A DNA stretch of 64,000 bases from Edaphochlamys debaryana (GCA_016858145.1 JAEHOE010000008.1:992001-1056000); one strand, 5' to 3'. Shown: positions 34,627 to 46,652, counted from the stretch's first letter. The notes: generated from the letters alone by a model not told the origin. Program-made: numbers and translations.

Positions 34627-36140
34627 CCCCCCGCCAGGGCCGCGGCCTCGGCCCTCCGCTCCATCTGCATCGCCCAGGCCTCCAGACCCGCCCGGTCCAG
34701 CTGCGATACCTCCGAGGCAGCCGGGCCGCGGGCCAGCAGCTTAGGCGCCTTCTTCATCCATGTCCTGAACGGCTCCTCCAGGTCGGGTGGGGGCTCGCGA
34801 CCCGCTAGCCGGTCTAGTGCCAGCACCAGAAGGGCGCCCGGGGCGGGCAGCGGGCGGGCGGCTGGCTCCTCTTGCTGGGGCCCACCGTCCGGGCGGGAGA
34901 TGTGGACGGCGTGTCCTTCAGATGGGAAGCCGCAGAATGCCAGGTCCGGGACCGTGCGCAGCATGCTCAGCATGGTCTGCACGTCCTCCAGGTCGCAGCT
35001 GTGGTCAAACGTCAGCTCTGTCTCCATGGCGATGTCGTACTGCTGGGCGAGGGCGCGGAGCGCCTCCGCCTCGTGCTCTTCCACCAGCGCGACGCTGACG
35101 TGTTCCAGCCGCAGCTTGCAGCGCTCGCCTGCCCACAGCGTGCGGCACGGCAGCAGCACGGTTGTCGCCAGGTCTGCCAGCTGCTCGGCAGTGCAGAAGT
35201 GCACAGACATCACACAGCGGCCGTCGACCTTCTTGAGCGCCACGCTGATATCGTCCGCTTCCCCCGTGCCCCAGAAGAAGCCCCCGACGGCGGGCGGCAG
35301 GGCGCAGAGCAGGCCCAGCAGACCCCCGCTGGCTGGTGCGCCTCCCTTGATGACGGGGACGTCCGCGTCCTCGCCCTCGCCCTCGTCCTCAATTGGGTCA
35401 AACTCCGACCCAATAATGATCAGCTTGGTGAGCTTGCTGAGCTGGTGCAGCGACGCCACGGCCTTGGCGGTCAGGTAGCAGTCCGAGTTGTCCTCCCCCT
35501 CGTGCCAGCCAAGGACGTACAGCTCCTTCAGGCTGCTCACCGCCTCGATACCCGGCAGCACGTCCGAGGTGGGGAGCCTCAGGACCTCGAGGGACCGCAG
35601 CATGGACAGCGCGCCGTGGAATAAGCTCAGGTCCACCTCGGCAGTCGGCAGGATGCCCCCGCTGAGCGTAGCGAGGTCCAGCTTCCGCAGGTTGGGCAGC
35701 AGCAAGGCGAGCTGCATGATCACGGGCGGGGGCAGAGAAGCCTCCTTGTAGGGCTCATCCATGTGGACCTCCAGGCTAGAGATCTTGTCCCCCGTGGCCG
35801 CCGGCTGGCCCACGAAGGGAAGCACCACCAGGGACGAGAGCGTGCCCTCGGAATCCGTATCCCCATCCAGGCACAGGGTGATCTCCCTGAGGTGGGGCCA
35901 TCTGCTGAGGGATGGCCGGCCCTTCAGGCCGGAGGGGTGTTTCGCAGGATTCACACGCAGACTGGCAATGTTGGTGTCCACCAGGTCCCGCAGCGCTCGG
36001 CATGCCAGGCGCACACGGCGGTAAGTGCTGTTGAGGTGAAAGCATCCAAAGATCGCCTGTGCCGCGGGGACGCTGAGCTCGCGCAAGACATCGTTCAGGT
36101 CCGGCCTGCCGCGCTCCGGCCCAGCGCCGATTCCAAGCAT
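34494..36140 (-). CDS. F-box/LRR-type protein, single exon
   Basis: An uninterrupted 548-codon frame starts at an ATG at 36140. Residues ~20-60 (LRELSVPAAQAIFGCFHLNS, RLACRALRDLVD) are F-box-like. The middle has leucine-rich spacing typical of algal F-box/LRR proteins (LLPNLRKLDLATLSG, SLEVLRLPTSDVLPG, LTKLIIIGSEFDP). Such proteins recruit substrates to SCF ubiquitin ligases; none can be named here. The absence of introns contrasts with all neighbours. The final ~43 codons (34626-34497) are antisense to the relic exon and adjoining intron of membrane-protein copy 2, so the original C-terminus was replaced or extended when the two sequences joined. Whether the true stop lies elsewhere cannot be decided from sequence alone. 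Confidence 0.75.
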   Translation of the reverse strand: MLGIGAGPERGRPDLNDVLRELSVPAAQAIFGCFHLNSTYRRVRLACRALRDLVDTNIASLRVNPAKHPSGLKGRPSLSRWPHLREITLCLDGDTDSEGTLSSLVVLPFVGQPAATGDKISSLEVHMDEPYKEASLPPPVIMQLALLLPNLRKLDLATLSGGILPTAEVDLSLFHGALSMLRSLEVLRLPTSDVLPGIEAVSSLKELYVLGWHEGEDNSDCYLTAKAVASLHQLSKLTKLIIIGSEFDPIEDEGEGEDADVPVIKGGAPASGGLLGLLCALPPAVGGFFWGTGEADDISVALKKVDGRCVMSVHFCTAEQLADLATTVLLPCRTLWAGERCKLRLEHVSVALVEEHEAEALRALAQQYDIAMETELTFDHSCDLEDVQTMLSMLRTVPDLAFCGFPSEGHAVHISRPDGGPQQEEPAARPLPAPGALLVLALDRLAGREPPPDLEEPFRTWMKKAPKLLARGPAASEVSQLDRAGLEAWAMQMERRAEAAALAGGRLGPGLRRRRQLGRQIRIGGGQQRHKGAAEAGGGHVELGTGRA

Positions 36141-36582
36141 CTCGGATGGCTATGAAAGCATATATCAGCTAGCTATGGTGAGCCCTCTGGCCTAAATGCA
36201 TGCCTAGATTTTGGCGGGAGAGTAGCGAGAGAGCTCTGCTAGCGATCGTTGCTCCCGCTCAGAGGGGAAGATGGTGCGGGTGTAATGTCACGGTGCGCTT
36301 TCACTCGGATTGTGGGGTGCTCCGAGGCATGGTATCGGTTTCCCTCTTCCCCCCCGCCACCCCGGGCCGGGGCGCGTGTGTGTTTCGCCCGTACAACCTT
36401 CGAAGAAGCTTGGACGCACGCATAGGTGTGACCGCAAGCATCTTTGATGTCAGTCTACTCCTAGGGGATCATACGCTGATAGGGGCAAGCGGTGCAGCTA
36501 CTTGCGACTTTCTCGGCGTTCCACCTTCGTAAGACCGCCTGTTGTATCTATAGCTGATCTGATATAGCAAGAACCGTGCCAA
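36141..36582. other. Divergent promoter region between the F-box/LRR and PF16-like genes
   Basis: A 442-bp gap between start codons on opposite strands, with lower GC than the flanking exons. It must contain both promoters. I see no distinct motif that I could defend. Confidence 0.45.
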
Positions 36583-39500
36583 ATGCCTCCAGCAGCATCC
36601 GCGCAAGGGAAGTTGAACCAGGTTGCGGAAGTCGCTGGCGTCCTTAAGCAAGTGGAGCAGGCATTTACGGCCTTCCAGGTCGCGCGCAACACGTTTGCAA
36701 ACACACTTCAGGTAAATCATGCTTAAGGCGTCGTCGCCTGCGAGCATGGGCCCATGCTCATCGCTGACATTGCCCCACGCAGAACTTCCTGGAGCGGCTG
36801 GACTCACAGAATGTCATGCTTGAGGCACTCATGAAGAAGGACGTGCTGGCCACGCTGTGCTGCCCACTGGCGCAAGACCCTGTGCCAGGCGGGTCGAGGG
36901 GGGGGGACGAGGGGGGGGGGGAGGGGGGCACACTATTGCCGGTTGCGTAGCAGGGCGAGTCTAGCACAGACAATCGCCCTGGGTGTCGGGGCGGCTATGT
37001 GCAGCTATCTTGACCCGTTTGCATGTTCCTTCTGTCCGGGCAGGCATTCAAGCTTCGGCCCTGCAGAGCCTCGCTCGCCTGGCGGGATGCGATCCGCTGC
37101 TCTCCCAGGCGGTGGTCTCCTGCGGCGTCCTCGACAGGTGGGTGCACAATGATATCCTCGACTGACACTTGGGCCCAGCTAAGATTGCACTTAACAACAG
37201 GGCGGCCTCCCGAGCTCCGCCGCCAGCTGCATACCCCACGCCTCTAGTGTCCATCCCTCTACCTCCAGGGCGGCCTTCCGCCGCCGCTGAACCTCCGCCC
37301 GCAGCTTACCCCACGCCTCTGGTGTCCATCCCTCACTCCCTCTAATCTTATGCCCTCGCCACGTCGCTTTCAACTCCGCTCACACTCACCCCAGCTCGGC
37401 CCGCGGCCCTGCAAGCTGCAACCTCAGAGGCCCACAACCCCGTGCCCAACGCCCCATGTGCCCCACCCTTCCCTCCTCCCCACAGCGTGGTTCTGTCCAT
37501 GAGCCATGAGAACGCGCCGGTGCAGGCGGGTGCCAACATGGTGCTGGCGGCTGTGGCGGGGAGCAGCGTGGACTTCGCGAGGCGCGTGCTGGAGGCGGGT
37601 GCGTGGGCGGAGCGGGGCGGAGCGGGGTGGGGCGGGGGGGGGGGCTAGGGGCGCTTGGGGCGGAGCAAGACGGGGAGTGACCGCCACACGGGAGATTGGG
37701 GCTCGTAAGCTGTGTGAAGACACGTCGAACTGGGGCTTGGGCTGTAGCTGGGGCCGGGGCTGGAGCCGGCGGTGACGGGGTCGGGGTCGGCACAGCTGTG
37801 TGTGCCCCACCTCCGCACCCCTCCTCCTCCACCCCTCCTCCCCTCCCACCTCCCCTTTCTCCCTCCAGGCGCCATGCCCGGCATCCTGGTGCAGCTCAAG
37901 ACAGGCACCGCCGCAGTCAAGGAGTCGGCCGTCAAGAACCTCAACTCCCTCATCGGCTCCCACCAAAACCACGCAGCGCTCATCGCCGACGACGCCCTGC
38001 TCTCCACGCTGGTGGCCCTGCTCTCCGCCGCCGACTCGCCCAACACGCTCTGCAAGGCCGTAGTGAACACGCTCGCCACCACGGCCCGGTACTCACCCGA
38101 GATGGCGGCGGCCGTCATCAGGTGCGAGGCGTGGCGGCGGTGGGGGTTATGCGTTAGCGTGGACCTCGGCCCTTTCATGCTGGCATTAGCAATTACGTGG
38201 GGGGTGCGTGTGCAGAACACCGCGCGCCGTCGAGTGAGTTGACGTCAGGTACCGATACAGTACTCTGCTTACTCAGAATCGGTTGCCTAGCCTCTCGCTC
38301 CCTGCTCGCCTCTCTCCGCAGGGCCCAGGCGCTGCCGCACGTGTCGGTGCTGGTCCGCGGCGCCTCCACGCCGCCCGACCTGCGCGCGGCGGCTCTCAAC
38401 TGCCTGGCGCACATGGCCTCCCACAACGAGGACCTGGCCTCGCAGGTGGCGGGCACGGGCCTGGTGGGACCCACCGTGGCGCACCTGGGCGACAAGATGG
38501 TGCGTGGTGCGGGCTTGGGCGGGGCTGGGGTGGGCTGTGTTGTATCGCCGGGGGGCCAGTGGAGACCTGGCGAGGCGGAGCATGGTGTCTCAGCCGAGAG
38601 GCTCTCTGGCGTTATGAGGCTTGTGCAAGCTGGTTCCCCGGAGCCTGGTCGGGGCTGACTGTTGCTCTCCGCACAGTCCATCGCTGATTGGGATCTCTGC
38701 CGTGCACCGCGCGCCCCTCGCCCGCAGGTGCCCCAGGTGCGCCGCGCGGCGGCGGCGCTGCTGCTGCAGCTGGGCCGCAAGACTCCCTCGCTGGCGGCGG
38801 AGGTGTGCAGCGGCGGCTGCCCGGCGGCCCTGGCAAAGTACCTGGGCATGGAGAAGGAGGGCGAGGGCTGCAGCACGGGCGTCACCCTGGCGGGCACGCT
38901 CGCGAGCTACAGCCCCACCACCGCCAAGGCCGTGGTGGATGCGGGCGTGGGGACGGAGGTGGTGGCGGCGCTGCGGCGCGGCGGAGACCCGGCGGGGGCC
39001 GCCGGCGGCGGCGGCGCGGCGGCGGCGGCTTCGCCGCCCAAGCCCGTCGGCACGTCCGTCAAGAGCGTCAAGGGCGGCGGAGGCGGCGGCAAGGGCGCGA
39101 TCAGCACTGGTGGCGGCGCCGCCGGGCCCAGGGTCAGCATCCCGGCGGCGGCGGCTTGGTCGCTGGAGCAGATGTCCCAGCACGGCGACGAGACGACGAT
39201 GCCGCTCATAGCCCAGGGCGCACTGACTGCGGCGCTGGACGGCTACGTGGCGTCAGCCGACGGCGCCGCCGTCGCCACCGCGCCCGACGCCCCCGACGCC
39301 GTCATCTTCGCCCGCTGCAAGGCCGCCCTCAAATCCCTCATCCGCAACTGCAACTCCACCGCTCCGCTGGAGCCGCTCGTGCTCGACTCCACGCCGCCGG
39401 CGGTGCTTAAACACGTGCTGCGGCGGTGCGAGCCGCTGCTGAGTCGCGACGGCAAGAGCCGGCAGGCGTTCGTGACCAGCGGCGCGCTCATGCGGCTGCA

Positions 39501-39657
39501 GGAGCTGGAGGGGCGGCTGTGCCCCAAGGGCCGGGCCTACCTGACGGCCATCAACGGCCTGTTCCCGGCGGATGTGGTTGCGTACTACAGGCAGGGCAGC
39601 AACGGGGGGAGCAATGCCAACAGCGAGCACGGGCACGTGCACGGGCACAGGAAGTGA
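36583..39657 (+). CDS. Armadillo-repeat protein related to axonemal PF16/SPAG6
   Basis: Seven exons join in phase: 36583-36711, 36783-36888, 37044-37137, 37486-37598, 37869-38121, 38322-38499 and 38728-39657. They give 600 residues. The start (FQVARNTFANTLQ then LEALMKKDVLATL) follows the PF16 N-terminal pattern. Armadillo units run through the body (IQASALQSLARLAGCDPLLS, KESAVKNLNSLIGSHQNHAA, LRAAALNCLAHMASHNEDLA). The C-terminus keeps the PF16 order AAWSLEQMSQHG, then RCKAALKSLI, then RQAFVTSGALMRLQEL, and ends with INGLFPADVVAYY. PF16/SPAG6 stabilises the C1 microtubule of the ciliary central pair. PF16 itself is highly conserved (~510 residues), so this longer, diverged copy with a Gly/Ala/Lys insert (~400-435) and a His/Gly tail is more likely a paralogue. 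Intron 2 appears to be GC-AG. Confidence 0.8.
37198..37345. repeat. Duplicated ~70-bp segment inside an intron of the PF16-like gene
   Basis: Two adjacent imperfect copies begin agggcggcct and end in ccccacgcctct(a/g)gtgtccatccctc, at about 37198-37267 and 37268-37345. They lie within the intron 37138-37485. Confidence 0.75.
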
Positions 39658-40895
39658 GGGGGTGGGGGTGCAACGGAGGGGGGTGCGTGTGGGCGGTGGG
39701 TGAGGTCTGTGGGGGCGGGGAGGGCGCAGCAATGCGTGTGGCGGAAAGGGCGGGTGGGGCAGCTGGCAGGAGTAGGCTTGCAGGCAGAACGCGTATCGTT
39801 GTAGCGGGTAGCTCGTGGCCTTTAGGAGTGCAGGTGCAGGTTGTGCGGGGTGTCGGGGACCCGAGTTCGGAGGGTAGGAAGGAAAGAGTCAGCGGGAATT
39901 TATGTCAGCCATGCCGACTAGCTGTTGCGGTATCCCAGCTGAGCTCCGGGGCTAGCCTTAGGTGCGGGTACAGGCAACCCGCAGTCCCGCACCGCACTGG
40001 GGGCCTGGGGCTGTGTAGACGCGGACAGGTCAGATGTGGACTGGAGTGCCAACCCGTTGGCGCCTTGACTGACCATAAGGCACAGTGCTGTGCTGCAAGG
40101 GACGTCAGCAGATGTAAAGGCCAGATACTGCCATGGCTGGCCTGCACCAACTCCGCCCAGGGGCTGATGTTAGGTGACGAGGAGGCGGCCTAACAGGACA
40201 GGAGGATGGAGGCGGGACGCGGGAGGTCAGGAATACCGAAAGCAGCCAGTCAAGCCTGAGTCAGGCCCAACATCTCAAGGCCGGGGAGTAGGTCGGTGAG
40301 TGGAGGACACGTCTAAAAACCTCAAAAAGCCTGACGAGTCGCGAGAAGTTGGGCGTGTCACGCATTCAGGTGTTCATGTCCTCGCTCAGATTAAGCCGGA
40401 TACTCCTTGGTCCTTACGGCGTCCCATCAACCCCAGCCCCCACCCTCCCACGTGCAGCAATACGTTCGATCAAAGCAGTGCGAATCGTACATACCGTTTC
40501 CGTTGCATGACGACCATGCATATCTGCGCGCACGAAGCGTCGTGCACACCAGCCCAGGGCAATGGACCCAAGCGAACCATGAATCCCAAAAGGTCTGCCG
40601 CGCGCATCGTCACCAGGGAGCCCAAGTCACGTCTACCCGTCATTTCCAATACTCGTGGTCACTACCGCTCAGTCCAAGCACTGCATAGGTCATCGTTTCA
40701 GGCTCCCGTCCTCCACCTTGGCGCACACAGCTTCAACCTCGAGCGACTTGCGCTCCTTGATGCTGCCCCAAGCCTCACCCGCCTTGCACGCCCAGCCCTC
40801 TGCCCCGCCGGACGCAGGTCAGGCCCAAACCCAATCACATAAAATCTTCGCGCGTCCCAGCCCTTTCCTCGACTCTTCCCTCTTCCCTCGCGCCC
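39658..40895. other. 3' UTRs of two convergent ciliary genes
   Basis: The PF16-like gene (+) and the CSPP1-like gene (-) end toward each other here. A plus-strand TGTAA lies at 40113. I found no TGTAA for the minus-strand gene. Open frames (for example 40300-40842) lack splice sites, domains and codon bias, so no extra gene is called. Confidence 0.5.
40113..40117 (+). terminator. TGTAA poly(A) signal of the PF16-like gene
   Basis: Located ~455 bases after the stop at 39657, on the same strand and at a typical distance. Confidence 0.5.
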
Positions 40896-43800
40896 TCATG
40901 CTCGGGCGCTGCTGGCGCTCTGGATGCGAGCTAGGTGCCCAGCGCCGCCCGCCAGCAGCGGAGAGCGTGGAATCTTAAACTCCATCTCGCGCGGCGGCGA
41001 CTTGCGGCGCGGCGGGCTGTTGCGTTCGCCGGGCATCATGCCGCCGCGCGAGCCCAGGCCCTGCCTCATCGCTGAGTCCAGGGTGTCCTCCCCCGGCGGC
41101 GGGGCACGCGGCAGTGGCACCTGTTGGTGGAGGAGATTGGAGGAGGTGTGGTGAGTGACGGGTCATGCGACTCCAATATCGGAATCTCAAGGTCAGGGGC
41201 AGGCTAGGCACCGGACGATGAACAGGGGTTCTTTGCACATCGCCGCATTCGCCGCGCGCACCTGTGCAGAGCCGTTGGATGACGTCATGGATCTGGATCT
41301 GCTGACGCGTGGCCGTGGGCTGGCGCCCGCCGCCTGGAGCAGACTGGACATGGGCATGGGGATGGCGGGTGGGGGGGCCTTGCCGAGCGGCAGGGCGCCG
41401 CCGCTTGAGCTGGACGCGGGGTCCTCCGAGGGCCGGCCCCGCCGGGGCCGGCTGGAGCCAACGCTGCCTGCCGTCCCTGGCGGCGCACCGCCGCTGCTGC
41501 CAACCCCGGCGCCGCTGTAGCGCGTGTTTGGGAGCATGGGCGGGCGGCCGGCGGAGGGGCTGCCGGCGACGTGCCCGACCGACTCCCCGCTGCCCCGCCC
41601 GCCCTGCCCCGCTGCCGCCGTGGCCGCCACCACAGCCTGCGTGTCGTACGCCATACTCAACACGCCCTCCTGCGGCGACCGCTCCCCCGTGAACGACCGC
41701 CGCCGGACCAGCCCGCTGGCCCCCACGGACGCAGTGCCCGGCGACGACGGCTTGGGCCCGCCCGCCCCCGCCGACAGCACGCGCCCGAGGCCCATGGGCA
41801 GCGGCCGCTCCCCGTTGGTCCGACTCGAGTAGAGCGGGGGGTTGCCGGCGCCTGGGGTGTGGGATATGGTCTCCATCTGGGGTGTGTGGACCCGGAGGAC
41901 GGGGGTTGTGGTGCGCTCGGGCAGGCCGGGGCGCTGGTGCGCGTATCGGGACAGGAAGTCGTCCAGCTGCTCGATGCTGGTGGCGCCCTTGGACAGCTCG
42001 GTGATGCCCTGGGGGTGGAGGCGGAGGGCGGGGGGAAGCAAGGGGTTTGAGCACGGGGTGTGGGCCAGGGGAATAAGGGGGTCGTTCGAGCGTCCAGCAT
42101 GCGTGAGGAGAAGGTGCAGCGGCAACGACTTGTGGCGACAGCACCGAGGAACTACGAAGGCCCAGCGCTTGGCTAGCAGGCTAGAGCCTAGTCATACAGC
42201 GCAACACATGCCAAGCCCTCAGCCCCCAAACCCCAACCTCCCAGCCCACCTTGAGCATGTCAAGCTTGTCCTTGTTGCGGTTCATCACCATGTCCACGTC
42301 CACCGGCGTCTGGGACACGGCCGCGCGGGCCGCCGCCGCCGCCGTCACGGACGCCGGCACCACGGGCGGCTTGGCGGCGGCGGCCGTCACCGACGCAGGC
42401 GCCGGCGTGGGCGGCAGCGGGCCGGTGTGGAGCTCGGTGGAGGTGTGTAGCACGGGTGGGTTCTTGCCGCCGGGCCGCGGGGTGCCGTTGGCACCCAAGT
42501 CGAGGGACTGGAAGGGCAGATCCTTGGGATCCCCAACCACCGTGTGGGGTTGGATGCTGGCACCCGCACCACTGCCCTTCTTCGCCGCCGCCGGGTTCAC
42601 GAACACGGCCTCGCGACCGTTGGGGTAGATGAATACAGACTCAGCCGCCATGGAGGCTTCGAGCGGGTTGATGGTGCGCATGCCCATGGTCGGCGGCCGG
42701 CCGTCGGGCCCCAGCGGCGCCGACGGCACGGCGTTGAGCGTGCTGGCGTCGACGTTGCCCGTCAGCACCGCCGCCGGCGCGACGCCGGGCACCAGGGCGC
42801 CCATGTCGTACGCCGGCGGCGGCGCAGTCGAACGGCGAAGCATCGCCGCCGGCGGCGGCAGGTCGACGGCGATGTCCATCATGGCCGGCGGCGGCACCGC
42901 CGACGGCGAGCCGCCGCCGCCGGGGTAGTCTGCCATGACCGTGAAGAGGTGCTCGGGACCCTCGACGGAGCGGCGGAGCATGCCGGCTCGCATTGCAGCC
43001 ATGTGTGTTTTGGCCTTGTTGGCTTCCTCCTCCATCCGGTCAGCGTGGCTTTTGAGGGCGGCCACCTGCTGCCCCTGCGCCTGCACCACCTCCCGCAGCT
43101 GCGCCGCCTCCGCCGCCAGCTCCTGCTTGACCGCCGCCAGCTCCGCCGCCGCGACCTGCCGCACCTTCTCCATGACTAAGGGCGTCGGCGGCACGCCTCC
43201 GCCACCGCCTCCGCCGCCGCCACCCGCGGCGAAGGGCGGCGCGGAGAGCCGGGGCGGCTCGCCTCGCCCGGGGGAAGCGCCCGGGGAGCCCAGCCCTCCG
43301 GGAGGGCCCATCATGCCCCCTCCCCTCGGCTCGCCCCACGGCGGCGGAGGTGGCCCACCGCCGCCGTCATCGTCCCCGCCGCCGCCCCTGCCCGGCGAGC
43401 CGCCACCGCCGCGCTTGGCCGCGAACTTGGCCCGCTTGGCCTCCTCGGCCTCGCGCCGCGCCTTCTCCCAGGCATCGGCTAGCATGTCCTGCGGGTCCTT
43501 GGGCGCCCCGTCGCCCCCGGGGCTGCGCGCGTTGTTCTGCTGCGGTTGCTGGTTCGCCTTGAACCGCGCCTCCTCGCGGGCGTCCTCTTCTAGCTCCCGC
43601 TGCTTGAGCATCTCCTTTTGGCGCTTTTTCTCCTGCAAGGGAGGGAGCGAGCGAGCGGACAGAGGCCAGGGGCCAGCCAACCTTGAGCCCAGGAACGAGG
43701 CCATGACAGAACAGAAAGAGCGGACGCCGCAGGTGCACCCCCGCAGTAAGTCCTAAAGACTATCGTATGCAGGCGACGCCCAATTCAAGCGGCGGCTGCG

Positions 43801-45722
43801 CCCCGGCCCCTGCCTGCGGCCCGCTCACCGCGATCTGCTGCTCCAACGCCTCCTGCAGCTCGCGGGCCTGCCGCTGCTTGGAGTCCAGCTCCCCGGGCGT
43901 GAGGTAGGCGTTATCGGACCGGAACCGGAAGTTGGGCATGAGCGGGGGCCCGTCCATTGGGCCTCCCATGGGCCCGCCCATCATGGGCCCGCCGGGCCCC
44001 ATGCCCATGGGCCCGCCCATGCCCATCGGCGGGCCCATGCCGCCGCCTGGCGACGGCGGTCCCATCATGCCTGGAGGCGGAGAGCCCATGCCTCCCATCA
44101 TCCCGCCGCGGGGCGGTGACCCCATGCCCATCGGCGGGCCCATGGGTGGGCCTCCCATCCCGCCCATGCCCATGCCCATGCCCATCGGCGGTCCGCCCAT
44201 GCCCATGGGGGGCCCACCCATGCCCATCTGGGGCCCACCGAAGCCCATGGGCCCGCCCATGCCGCCGCGCGGCGGGGAGCCCATGCCGGGCCCCATGCGG
44301 TGCATGGCCGCCAAGTCCGCCATGACGTTGCCGCCCGCGTCCCGGTGCGGCTCGCCGCCGCCGCCCCGCCCCCCGCCCCGGTTGGCGTAGGCCGCTATCT
44401 CCATCTCCTTGCGCATGTCCTCGTGCATGCGGGCGGCCTTCTCCGCGGCCTTGCGCTGCTCGCGGTCGCGGATCTGCAAGCGTGCCGCGTGGGTGGGTGC
44501 ACGGCTTTGTGAGTGTGGGATAGTGAGTGATGGGATGGGATGGGGTGCAATGGGGCAGGGCCATAGCTGCTGTCCAGCGCAGCAGGCCCCGTGCTAGCTC
44601 GGCAGGCCACAAGCGACCAAGGCCACAAATCCACACGCACTTCAGCTTCTACCCCTGCAGAGCTTGCCCCACCTGCGCCTCCAGCTCCATCCGGTACTGC
44701 TCCTTCTTGGCCTGGCCCATGACCCGCATGGTCTGGTCCCCCGGCATGCCCTGCTGCGGCCCCGGCAGCAGCGGGGGCGGCTGCTGGGGCGGCGGACCGC
44801 CAAAGCCGAATCCGGGCGGGCCGCCGAAGCTGGGCTGGTAGCCACCGAACATGGGCGGCGGGGCCTGCCGGCCGGGGGACCCCGGGCCGAACGGGTTGCC
44901 ATACGAGGGCGGCGGGGGAGGCTGGTAGGGAGGCGGCTGGTAGGGCGGAGGCTGCGCCCCCCACGCCGGAGGCCCGTATGGGTTGGATGGCGGCCCATAC
45001 GGGTTTGGTGGAGCTGCAGGTGTGGAGGACAAGTGGGTACATAAGGTGAGGGCAGGAAGAAGCTCGGCTGACCTCGGCTCGACAAGCCTCTCGTGGTATG
45101 GCGAGCCCAAGACCCCGTGCCAGCTCCATATCATCCGGGTCCCTCCCACACACCTGGTGCCCCCCCGAACGGCGAGATTGCGCCGGCTCGAGGCGGGGAC
45201 GGCGGTCCTCCGAAGCTGGGCCCCGGGCCAAACAGCCCTGGCCCCCCGCCAAACAGCCCGCCGCCACCCATGGCGCCCGGCGACCCGGGCTGCCTCTGGG
45301 CCCCGATGAAAGGGTGGCCCGGCTGGGGTGGCGGAGGCACCTGGAGCGCCGGTGGCCGGGCTATCCCCATGCGCTCCATGCGCTCCCGCTGCCGGGCCTC
45401 CTCATTGGAACGCATCTGGGCCTGAAGCTCAGCGCCATAGTTCGCGCGGGCGGCCTTGTCAGCGGCCTACAGGGGAGGCAACAAGGCAAGGTTGAGGCTG
45501 GCTTCAGGGCTGTCGGAGCCGAGCCGTGTGGAATATTAGCGGGTGTGGGTGTGTGGGGCAAGGTGGACATGCGTGTAGGAGTCGAGCAGGCCACTAACGA
45601 GAAGGCGGGCCGCGTGGCCCCGCGCCCGGCCAACCCGGGCGCCCCCCCACCTTGCGCTCCACAGTAGACTGCGGGTTGACCACCCCCATCAGCTCCCGCA
45701 CATTGTCCGGCGGCCGATTCAT
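40896..45722 (-). CDS. CSPP1-like centrosome/ciliary-tip coiled-coil protein
   Basis: Seven exons join in phase: 45722-45651, 45466-45154, 45013-44673, 44473-43829, 43632-42250, 42008-41262 and 41120-40896. They give 1241 residues. Three charged helical blocks alternate with Pro/Gly-rich linkers: AELQAQMRSNEEARQRERME, then QYRMELEAQIRDREQRKAAE, then ARELQEALEQQIAEKKRQKE. After the second block comes GGGGEPHRDAGGNVMADLAA. This matches the animal CSPP1 pattern of YxxxLxxQIxExxxRK helices followed by a glycine-rich turn and a conserved RDAxGNxxxDLxxMHR segment. CSPP1 binds microtubule ends at the centrosome and ciliary tip. Residues ~290-425 are an extreme Met/Gly/Pro repeat (GPPMGMGG). The C-terminal third is Ser/Arg/Pro-rich with ITELSKGATSIEQLDDFLSR. 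The match is remembered, not aligned. The next gene downstream is also ciliary. Confidence 0.75.
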
Positions 45723-46652
45723 TTTAACAGGCCGCTCTGCTGCAGCCGGCTAGCGCTGCAGCGAGCCGCGACGCCGGCCCAGGCAGACCGCGTCTGGGCT
45801 CGCCCAGAGAGGTCCCCGGGCCGACTACCGGCTCGCTCTATGCCTCCGCGGCATTTTCAGCCGTGGGTGCTACCACCCACGCCAAAAGCTGGTGCGTGCG
45901 CTCAGGAGGCGAGGATGCTGCTTCGAGCTTGGCCAGCCCTCGCCTTGACCCTGCCACGCGGGCTCTAGATTGAGATGCGTGCTGTGGGTTGCGAAGTGCC
46001 CACAAGGACGACGCGGAGTGGCCCACGCGGCAGAGGCCCGCAAACTACACTAGTTGACCGCGGGAATGCGTTCCGCGCCTTCCTGTTCTAATACTCTGCT
46101 TTGTGATAGCGAAGGCGTACAGAAATGCGTCAGGGAAAGTCGTCACACTTGGAAATTGCCCGCGGCCTGTTCTCTTGCAAGCGCGGGGAGGTCGGTGCTG
46201 CTGTAACGGGTCAGGGTTGATGAATAGTTGGTTGTATGCATTGGAAGCGCGGTGGGTGCGCAGAGCTGTGTGATGAGGCTCATCACCAGGCTCGGCCCTC
46301 TGCAGACCTGGCAGTGCTGCGGCCAAAACCGCGCCGCGCGCTCACTTCTAGGTCCCGTAGAGCTTCACGGTTCCGCTCTTCAGCCTGAGCTGGCCCCAGG
46401 GCGCTCCGCGCAAACAGCGCTTCCCGCAACGTCAGTTGAGCCCGGACAGCTTCCGCAATAGCCGCGCCCGGTCTCGCTCTCATCTGTGGCAAGCTCCAAG
46501 GGCAGCGCGTGGCGTCGGAGGCTGTTCAGCAGCTCCTGCAACAAGGGCTTCCGCTGGGCCCATTCTGCTTTGCAGCCGAGAGCTTGGGCCCAGGCGGCCT
46601 CTGCAGTCAGTCGCCGCTCAGGGCAGCGGTAATTGCGGCTCTCAGAGAGGAA
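45723..46652. other. Divergent region between the CSPP1-like and dynamin-like genes, possibly with coding leader
   Basis: It must contain both promoters. Frame 0 stays open from 46440 to the ATG at 46653 without an ATG, so upstream codons could belong to a spliced N-terminus. An ATG at 46273 opens MRLITRLGPLQTWQ..., Arg/Ser/Ala-rich and like an organelle-targeting leader. I found no convincing donor/acceptor pair joining it to the gene. Confidence 0.35.

Noticed and set aside
42251..43756. Long plus-strand frames opposite the CSPP1-like gene and similar antisense frames elsewhere
   Set aside because: Shadows of GC-rich coding exons on the other strand, without splice-consistent structure.
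46273..46461. Possible organelle-targeting leader exon for the dynamin-like gene
   Set aside because: Composition is suggestive, but no donor/acceptor pair restores the frame of the main gene.
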